From Thermomicrobiales bacterium (lineage in GTDB: Bacteria > Chloroflexota > Chloroflexia > Thermomicrobiales > UBA6265), in assembly GCA_019637585.1 (NCBI GenBank), contig JAHBVL010000025.1, positions 1-18,366 on the forward strand: a stretch of DNA of 18,366 nucleotides, read 5' to 3'. A program made the position numbers and the translations under genes. Under the pieces are notes generated by a model. It was not told where the DNA came from. It searched no databases and saw only the letters and a list, made by a program, of their open reading frames with translations. Below are positions 13,148 to 18,366 of the stretch, piece after piece (position 1 is the first letter of the stretch; every line of letters starts with the position of its first letter).

Positions 13148-14535
13148 CAGGCGGCCTCGACCGGATATCCCAGATCCTGCCAGGCATCCATTCCACCGTC
13201 GAGCTGAACCACATTGGTCACCCCTCGGGCTTTCAGCATGCTCGCCGCCACCCGCGACCGGTAGCCGCTGGCACAGGCGAGAAGGAGCATACCGCTGACG
13301 TCGGGGGCCGTTTCGCTTCCCTTGACGATATCGCCGGCGAAGGTGTTGGCCGCACCGGCGATATGCCCCTCCGACCACTCGGCTTCAGTCCGGACATCGA
13401 CGATGCGGACCGGTTCACCGGAATCGAGCGATCGTCGCAACTGGTCGGGCGAGAGACCTGCCAGTGTGCTTGCCGGTCGACAGGCTGCCGTCCATGTCTC
13501 GAAGCCACCTTCGAGATAGCCGGCAATCGAATCCAGCCCGATACGGTACAGCTCGGTGGCAAATGCGCCGAAGGCGTCATCGCGATCCAGAACAAGCACG
13601 ATCTGCCGGTCGTATGGCGCCAGCCAACCAGCCCAGTTCACGAAATCGGCGGTATCCCCGGCATAGTACGAGCCGGGAATGTGTCCCGCGTCGAATGCTC
13701 GCTCCTCACGGGCATCGATGATGACGGCGCCTTCGGCGAGCAATCGATCGACGTGTGCCAGTGTGAGAGCGGATCCTGCGTCCAGCTCATCGAGCAGGAT
13801 CGGCCCGGCCTTGTTGACCATTTTCATGCGCGGATAGTAGGCAGGGGGAGTCGGCATCCGGGTCATGATGGCTTCGACGAATGCATCCCGGTCGTCGAAC
13901 TGGAGGGCATAGTTGCCTTGCCGTTCGATGCCCATCGTCGTTTGAGGCGCTTCCCCGATCTTCCTGCCGCACGACGATCCCGCGGTGTGTCCCGGATAGA
14001 CGACTACATCATCCTGGAGGTGATCAAGACGCGTAGTCAACGTCGTGAAGAGCTGTGTCGCCAGGTCGGCGGTCGCGGCGGCTCCGAGCAGGTCGGGACG
14101 GCCGACTTCGCCAACGAAGAGGAGATCTCCGGAAAAGAGCGCAACCGGTTCCGGGCGAACGGCAGGGTCGATCAGCCGATAGGCCATGTGTTCCGGCGTG
14201 TGCCCAGGGGTCCAGAGCGCCTGCAGGATGAGATCTCCCACGGCGACGGTGTCGCCATCGTCGAGTGGCCGATGCGGGAATTCCTGCTGTCCAAGCCGGC
14301 TGGCGAAAATCGGCGCCCCGGTGCGATGCTGCAGTTCTCGCGCGCCCGACACGAAATCGGCGTGGACATGCGTTTCCAGTATCGCCACGAGATCGAACGC
14401 GTGGACGTTCAACCATTCCAGATAGACATCGACGTCGCGGCGCGGATCGATCACGGCTGCCTGCCTGGTCGACTCATCAGCGACCAGATAGGCCACTTCA
14501 GCCAACCCTGGGGTGAAAAAACGCTCGACGATCAT
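13147..14535 (-). CDS. cstB: CstB-like persulfide dioxygenase-rhodanese fusion
   Basis: 462 residues in three parts. An ETHE1-type metallo-beta-lactamase domain (1 to about 245) carries THVHAD with His56, His112 (TPGHTPEH) and Asp137 (FSGD), the expected mononuclear iron triad. A degenerate rhodanese (about 255-355) has LVLDRDDAFG where an active Cys should be. A C-terminal rhodanese (about 360-460) has Cys421 in CASGYRS. This is the architecture of staphylococcal CstB, which turns low-molecular-weight persulfides into thiosulfate using O2. The ATG has GAGG 8 nt upstream. It is second in the operon, 25 bp after the repressor, and overlaps the 32-residue peptide gene. Activity is inferred from the conserved residues. 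Confidence 0.9.
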   Translation of the reverse strand: MIVERFFTPGLAEVAYLVADESTRQAAVIDPRRDVDVYLEWLNVHAFDLVAILETHVHADFVSGARELQHRTGAPIFASRLGQQEFPHRPLDDGDTVAVGDLILQALWTPGHTPEHMAYRLIDPAVRPEPVALFSGDLLFVGEVGRPDLLGAAATADLATQLFTTLTTRLDHLQDDVVVYPGHTAGSSCGRKIGEAPQTTMGIERQGNYALQFDDRDAFVEAIMTRMPTPPAYYPRMKMVNKAGPILLDELDAGSALTLAHVDRLLAEGAVIIDAREERAFDAGHIPGSYYAGDTADFVNWAGWLAPYDRQIVLVLDRDDAFGAFATELYRIGLDSIAGYLEGGFETWTAACRPASTLAGLSPDQLRRSLDSGEPVRIVDVRTEAEWSEGHIAGAANTFAGDIVKGSETAPDVSGMLLLACASGYRSRVAASMLKARGVTNVVQLDGGMDAWQDLGYPVEAA

Positions 14536-14560
14536 TGACGGATCCTCATTTCTCTTCTGT

Positions 14561-14845
14561 TCATCGCCCGGCCCGGACCAGCGCTTTCACTGCTTCTTCG
14601 ACAGCGGTTTGCGGCGAGGAGAACTCGTCCGGGTGCTGCATACACCGGAGCAGATAGGCCTCGAGCAGTTCACCGCTCAGCCCATTGACGGCGGCCTTGA
14701 TCGCCGCGAGCTGGTTCAGGATATCCACGCATTCCCGGCCGTCGTCGACCATCTTCTGAATACCGCGCGCCTGCCCTTCGATTCGTTTGAGCCGGGCCTG
14801 GATGTCGTCTCGTTCGGCTTTCGGCAGATTGGCAATACTCGGCAT
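14561..14845 (-). CDS. cstR: CsoR/RcnR-family repressor, CstR-like persulfide sensor
   Basis: A 94-residue all-helical repressor with the family block RLKRIEGQARGIQKM (18-32). Of the three CsoR copper-ligand positions, Cys39 and Cys68 are kept, but the His four residues before the second Cys is Tyr64. The 25- and 4-residue spacings match CsoR exactly. Loss of the His with both Cys kept is the CstR pattern, where the thiols form di- or trisulfide bridges with sulfane sulfur instead of binding Cu(I). I use the ATG at 14845, with GGAGG 8 nt upstream, rather than a GTG at 14869 without a ribosome binding site. It is the first gene of the sulfur operon, directly behind its own operator. Confidence 0.88.
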   Translation of the reverse strand: MPSIANLPKAERDDIQARLKRIEGQARGIQKMVDDGRECVDILNQLAAIKAAVNGLSGELLEAYLLRCMQHPDEFSSPQTAVEEAVKALVRAGR

Positions 14846-14890
14846 GGGAGCCACCTCCAGGTCGGACACGTCATCTGTCCGATTGCGACG

Positions 14891-14920
14891 ATGATACTCT
14901 AGGGGGGTACCCTATTTCAA
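14891..14920 (-). promoter_or_regulatory. CstR/CsoR-type promoter-operator
   Basis: On the minus strand TTGAAA (plus 14915-14920; 5 of 6) and TATCAT (plus 14891-14896; 5 of 6) are separated by exactly 18 nt. That spacer is TAGGGTACCCCCCTAGAG, a GC-tract pseudo-palindrome of the type bound by CsoR/CstR repressors. Repressor bound there would block RNA polymerase directly. Transcription would begin near 14884, about 40 nt before the repressor ATG. Confidence 0.75.
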
Positions 14921-15082
14921 GCGAGAAGCGTCACGACCATGCGGCGCCGTCCATGACACGACGTGAGATGGCCGCGCTGCGTTGGAACAATGTCCGCGTC
15001 GCGAAAAAGCGCCATAAATGGCGAGGCTACGGATTGATTTCCATCATTTGCGGCAAAGTGCGCGCGTATTCTTCCTGCCGCG
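14921..15082. other. 162-bp spacer without a recognised gene
   Basis: It separates the repressor promoter from the stop codon of proline dehydrogenase. I see no convincing frame, tRNA-like fold or repeat. A minus-strand frame (14917-15099) overlaps the dehydrogenase end and has no family features. Confidence 0.5.
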
Positions 15083-16054
15083 TTAGCGCTTGATCGCATT
15101 CTTAGCGAAGAAGAGGACGTTGGCCGGGCGTTCGGCGAGACGGCGCATCAGGTAGAAGTACCACTCTGGCCCGTGGGGGGTGGCGATCAGCACCTGGTAG
15201 CCCCGTCCGAGAAGATCGCGCTGCAGCTGGCTGCGGATCCCGTAAAGCATCTGGAACTCGAAATGGTGGCGGGGGATGCCTTGGCGATCGGCGTAGTTGA
15301 TCACGTGATCGATGATTCGCTCGTCGTGCGTGGCGACGCCGGTGTAGCTGCACTCGGTCAGCATCCGCTCGGTCAGCGTCACATAGTGGCGATCGACGTC
15401 GGCTTTGTCCTGGTAGGCGACACTGGCCGGTTCCAGATAAGCCCCCTTGACGATGCGCAGATTGGGTTGGAGGGGCGCCAGGCGGGTGAGGTCGTCGGCC
15501 GTCCGGTAGTGCATCGATTGCAGGACGGTGCCGGTGTTCTCATGACCGGCAGCACGCAGGCGCTCGTAGATGCGGAGCGTCACCTCGATACGGGCCGATT
15601 CCTCCATATCCATCCGGATGAAGTTGTTCAGCGACGCAGCATGGACGACCAATGCCTCGACATTCTGATAGGCGATCTCTTCACCCAGATCGAGACCGAG
15701 GTGCGTCAGCTTCAGCGCGATGTTGCAGACCAGGTTCTCCTCGGCGATCCGGTCGAGGATGGCCTTGTACTGATCGACGACCCACCCGGCTTTGGCCTCA
15801 TCCGCCACTCCCTCACCAAGGAGTGTGGTGTTGGTCCGGAAACCTTGCTGATTGAGTCCGCGCAAAATGGGGACGCATTCGTCGAATGTTTCGCCGGCAA
15901 CAAAGCGGGCGGCGCCCAGACTCATCCCGTATTTGCGAACCGTGCCGGAAACGAAAGACTGATTGGTGGCGGCCAGAATGGCCCTGCGGAAGAAGGGATT
16001 CGCCGACGGCAGATGCCCATCCGGCTCCGCTGAGAACTCGCGCTCCGCGCCCAT
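15083..16054 (-). CDS. Proline dehydrogenase (FAD-dependent)
   Basis: A 323-residue monofunctional proline dehydrogenase that oxidises L-proline to pyrroline-5-carboxylate, passing electrons through FAD to the quinone pool. The TIM-barrel signatures are in order: ALKLTHLG (113-120), FIRMDMEES (145-153), KGAYLEP (203-209), THDERII (242-248), EFQMLYGIR (266-274) and the proline-binding end YLMRRLAERPAN (301-312) with Arg304/Arg305. The segment usually reading VPYG is TPHG here. The ATG at 16054 follows a GGAGAGG site about 5 nt away; the longer frame to 16123 crosses leader hairpins. No pyrroline-5-carboxylate dehydrogenase is adjacent in the window. Confidence 0.93.
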   Translation of the reverse strand: MGAEREFSAEPDGHLPSANPFFRRAILAATNQSFVSGTVRKYGMSLGAARFVAGETFDECVPILRGLNQQGFRTNTTLLGEGVADEAKAGWVVDQYKAILDRIAEENLVCNIALKLTHLGLDLGEEIAYQNVEALVVHAASLNNFIRMDMEESARIEVTLRIYERLRAAGHENTGTVLQSMHYRTADDLTRLAPLQPNLRIVKGAYLEPASVAYQDKADVDRHYVTLTERMLTECSYTGVATHDERIIDHVINYADRQGIPRHHFEFQMLYGIRSQLQRDLLGRGYQVLIATPHGPEWYFYLMRRLAERPANVLFFAKNAIKR

Positions 16055-16069
16055 GCCAACCTCTCCGTT

Positions 16070-16120
16070 CCGGGTAGCTTTTGACCCGGGAATCGACCGT
16101 CCCTCCGTGCACGCCGGAGG
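16070..16120 (-). promoter_or_regulatory. Two hairpins in the proline dehydrogenase leader
   Basis: Perfect inverted repeats CCGGGT/ACCCGG (16070-16075 with 16084-16089, 8-nt loop) and CCTCCG/CGGAGG (16102-16107 with 16115-16120, 7-nt loop) lie in tandem just upstream of the ribosome binding site. They do not fit a riboswitch class that I know and could act in leader or translational control. Confidence 0.45.
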
Positions 16121-16141
16121 CAATCTGAATCGTACCAGCGT

Positions 16142-16214
16142 CCACCATGGCGCTGCCGGGTGTCAGTGCGGTTGTATCACTTTGTTCTTTTCGCCATACA
16201 CTGACGCATGGTGG
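16142..16214. repeat. Interrupted inverted repeat in the divergent promoter region
   Basis: CCACCATG (16142-16149) pairs with CATGGTGG (16207-16214), and GTCAGTG (16162-16168) with CACTGAC (16199-16205). Together they give two stem blocks with an asymmetric internal loop. The AT-richer centre includes TTGTAT (16172-16177) and CATACA (16195-16200), a weak plus-strand promoter candidate for the TPR gene. Confidence 0.45.
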
Positions 16215-16232
16215 CGACAATCGAATTGCTCG

Positions 16233-16253
16233 GTCTTCTGTCGGTCAGAAGAC
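16233..16253 (+). promoter_or_regulatory. Leader hairpin before the TPR gene
   Basis: GTCTTCTG (16233-16240) and CAGAAGAC (16246-16253) form a perfect 8-bp stem with a 5-nt loop, 34 nt before the GTG start, followed by a G-rich stretch. Probably part of the 5' leader; function unknown. Confidence 0.4.
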
Positions 16254-16287
16254 TGGGCTCGGGGTGTAAGGGAGTGGGGACAGGTCT

Positions 16288-18366
16288 GTGTCACGCGTGA
16301 ACATTTCTCGGAGCGATTCCCTGCTGATTGGCATCGCGGTTTTGCTCCTGATTCCGGTTGTGCTGGCGGCGATCTCGCCCTTGCTGGCGCCGATTCCCGC
16401 GCAGGCGTCGGGCTGGACTGCTCCTCCCCTTCCCGAACGAGACGAACCCCTTCCCGATTTCCAGCACCTGATCGAACCCTTGCCGATCGTGGTTCGCGAT
16501 CTGCCGGACGCCGCGTCACAGGACGTCGTTGCTATCTACGATGTCGCAACGCTCACCGACAACCAGACGGCGCTGGAGATGGTCGAGGCAGCCAGCAACG
16601 CGATCCCGGTCCCGTCGGAATGGAGGGCAGACTGGGACGCCTGGGTGCAGTTCGGACAAAGCGAAGCACCACCCCGCGCCATTCTGGAGTCGCTGCAGAA
16701 CGACCCGCAGAACGCCGACCGGTTGAGCAATCTGGCCGCAGCGATCTACTTCAGCAACAAGACGCAAGTTGAGGACATTTCGTACAGTCGAGAACGGCAG
16801 TCCTGGTTGCTGCTCCAGGCAACGACTGATCTCTTCCCCGACAACCGAAACGCATTTCTCAATGACGCATTTGTCAGCGCGGGCTACATCATGGGCCGCA
16901 TCGCGTCGGACGACCCAATTGACTTCGCCGCATGGCTGACTGAGCATCAGGACGATCCAACGGCGCTGACACTTGCGGTCGAGCTCGCTGCGAATCACAC
17001 CGTCGGATTCGAGCTCGATTCAGCAGCGCTCGGCGAATACGCCACCGCACTCTCGCAGAATTCAGATCCCGCGCGTGCCGCGCTCGGCCATGCGCTCCTG
17101 GGCGACCTGCAAATGGCCGGATTCCGGCTCGACGGCCCGGACTCATCGCGAACCACCGCTCCCTATGAACTCCAGAGCGCGGCCCACGTCGCGCTGGAGC
17201 ACTATGACGCCGCGCTCCAGTTCTCAGACGACCCATCCATCTATGCGGCACGCGCTCTGATGCTCTCGATTCTGGGCGACCTCCCCGCGGCCATCGACTC
17301 ACAACAGCGGGCGGTTGACCTCCAGCCCGATTCCCTGACATTGAAACTGCAGTTGGTCTCCCACTACCTGGATCTCCGCGGTTCCGTGGAAGAGATGCGC
17401 CGATCTGTCGAAACCGCAAGAGAAATCGAGCGGGAAGCGGTGGCCAGCACGCTGGAACGAGCGGGAATACCGTTGGCGGAGGTTCGCTTCCTCTCCGATA
17501 CCAGCAATCTCGTCACATTGGTGGCCAATCGACCCGCGGTCTTTTACGCCATCTATCTGCCCGGCATGGCTGGGGCTGGATATGGGATTTCCTTCACCGA
17601 GATTCCGATCTACAACAGCCGGCCCGAAGCGTCGTATGGAAACGACCCGCTCTCCAGGGCGGTCGGCGGGATCGTGGCGAAATCAGAAGCGCTCGGCGAC
17701 GCGGACGGAATGTCCGGCGACATTGATGCCTATATTGCTGTGAATGGTGGTTCGAGCGGCATCGTTTTCCGGTCGTACGTCGCCCCGGATTTTGCCGAGA
17801 AGTCTGGCGCGACTGCGCGCCTGGTTGCCGACTACGGATCTCCGTCCGAGACGGATCTGGCGATTGGCAACGTCAACCAGGCGGCAGAGTGGTTGAGGTT
17901 CATGGGGTCCAACAGGGAGGCCGTGCAGCTTTGCCAGGAAGCATACGAATTGGCGGAAGATACCGGCCGGCAGAGCAACACGCAGGGGTGCATCGCCGTA
18001 AACGCCTACCTGATGGGAGACTACAAAACCGCTCAGCAGGTTTTCGAGACCATCGACGACTTGTTCATGGCCGGGTATGTGGCGCACCGGCGCGGCAACC
18101 TCGATGACGCCAAGCGCTTCCTGCAGACTGCGCGGGAGGATCAGCTTTCGCGTCAATACGATTCGATCCAGCGGCTGGGCGACATCGCTCTCGAATCCGG
18201 CCAGCCGGGCGAAGCCATCCAGAACTACGATGAATGGCTGGCGTGGGCGGAGGCAGGCAATTGCTACGACGGCAGGTGCCTGGCCTGTGTGCTCGACATG
18301 TGCCAGGTGCTCAACGAGCAGTTTCCGCTGGTCTACAGCAATCGCGGTGTTGCGGTGTTGCAGCTG
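16288..18366 (+). CDS. Secreted or membrane-anchored TPR-repeat protein (partial, runs off the right edge)
   Basis: An uninterrupted frame of 693 codons with no stop before the window ends. The N-terminus has a hydrophobic segment (LLIGIAVLLLIPVVLAAI) ending near PIPAQASG, so it is a signal peptide or single anchor. The rest is helical and alanine/leucine-rich, with TPR-like units. Examples are ALEHYDAALQFSDDPSIYAARALMLSILGD, AAIDSQQRAVDLQPDS near the middle, and GEAIQNYDEWLAWAEAG late. A non-repeat region with Tyr/Gly-rich segments (YAIYLPGMAGAGYG) lies between. An in-frame TAA at 16267-16269 limits the start; GTG 16288 is preferred over GTG 16297. It is probably a scaffold for extracytoplasmic protein interactions, with no enzymatic motif seen. 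Confidence 0.75.
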   Translation, partial: MSRVNISRSDSLLIGIAVLLLIPVVLAAISPLLAPIPAQASGWTAPPLPERDEPLPDFQHLIEPLPIVVRDLPDAASQDVVAIYDVATLTDNQTALEMVEAASNAIPVPSEWRADWDAWVQFGQSEAPPRAILESLQNDPQNADRLSNLAAAIYFSNKTQVEDISYSRERQSWLLLQATTDLFPDNRNAFLNDAFVSAGYIMGRIASDDPIDFAAWLTEHQDDPTALTLAVELAANHTVGFELDSAALGEYATALSQNSDPARAALGHALLGDLQMAGFRLDGPDSSRTTAPYELQSAAHVALEHYDAALQFSDDPSIYAARALMLSILGDLPAAIDSQQRAVDLQPDSLTLKLQLVSHYLDLRGSVEEMRRSVETAREIEREAVASTLERAGIPLAEVRFLSDTSNLVTLVANRPAVFYAIYLPGMAGAGYGISFTEIPIYNSRPEASYGNDPLSRAVGGIVAKSEALGDADGMSGDIDAYIAVNGGSSGIVFRSYVAPDFAEKSGATARLVADYGSPSETDLAIGNVNQAAEWLRFMGSNREAVQLCQEAYELAEDTGRQSNTQGCIAVNAYLMGDYKTAQQVFETIDDLFMAGYVAHRRGNLDDAKRFLQTAREDQLSRQYDSIQRLGDIALESGQPGEAIQNYDEWLAWAEAGNCYDGRCLACVLDMCQVLNEQFPLVYSNRGVAVLQL

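Noticed and set aside
13363-14538. 391-codon plus-strand open frame
   Set aside because: Exact antisense of the CstB-like gene, whose catalytic residues are all intact on the other strand.
14917-15099. 60-codon minus-strand frame in the spacer after proline dehydrogenase
   Set aside because: Overlaps the end of proline dehydrogenase, has no ribosome binding site and no recognisable features.
16070-16120. Possible tRNA or known riboswitch, because of a T-arm-like GGTCGATTCCC on the minus strand
   Set aside because: No acceptor stem, D-arm or anticodon arm can be formed, and the hairpins do not match the glycine, SAM, TPP or cobalamin riboswitch cores that I know.

Overview
The window looks like chromosomal DNA from a GC-rich member of the Chloroflexota, most likely the Thermomicrobia (Thermomicrobiales/Sphaerobacter relatives). 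This is inferred from the gene mix, frequent GTG starts, structured intergenic repeats, and a PimA-like mannosyltransferase next to a CDP-alcohol phosphatidyltransferase. No rRNA, tRNA, CRISPR array, transposase, integrase or phage gene was found, and every recognised gene appears intact except the last, which runs off the right edge.

Layout. Positions 71-2107 (minus) hold two permeases of a Dpp/Opp-type ABC importer, continuing off the left edge. A class III CoA-transferase (2402-3604, plus) converges on a VOC/glyoxalase-fold gene (3691-4146, minus). A small SdpI-family membrane protein (4226-4579) precedes a lipid operon at 4728-6625: PimA-like GT4, CDP-alcohol phosphatidyltransferase and a 50-residue membrane protein. 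A Tat-exported beta-propeller-like protein (6743-8089) follows, with a strong palindrome upstream. On the minus strand lie a zinc alcohol dehydrogenase (8188-9411) and a class II aldolase-like protein with an unrecognised N-terminal domain (9535-10641). Divergent from these are a nitrilase-family amidohydrolase (10902-11771) and a LysM lipoprotein (11823-12170).

Positions 12167-14920 (minus) form a coherent persulfide/reactive-sulfur operon. Its order is a CsoR-family repressor with the CstR ligand pattern (Cys/Tyr/Cys), a CstB-like persulfide dioxygenase-rhodanese fusion, a translationally coupled 32-residue membrane peptide, a single-domain rhodanese and a DUF302 protein. Its promoter has a GC-rich operator exactly filling the -35/-10 spacer. 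A proline dehydrogenase (15083-16054, minus) and the start of a large secreted TPR protein (16288 to the window end, plus) complete the window.

The most unusual non-coding structure is a pair of intergenic elements (9427-9534 and 10727-10852). Each consists of two facing arrays of degenerate 7-bp tandem units. They share the same architecture but have different unit sequences. Short palindromic repeats also lie in other spacers: a 29-bp element in two inverted copies, and a hairpin-rich spacer at 3604-3689.
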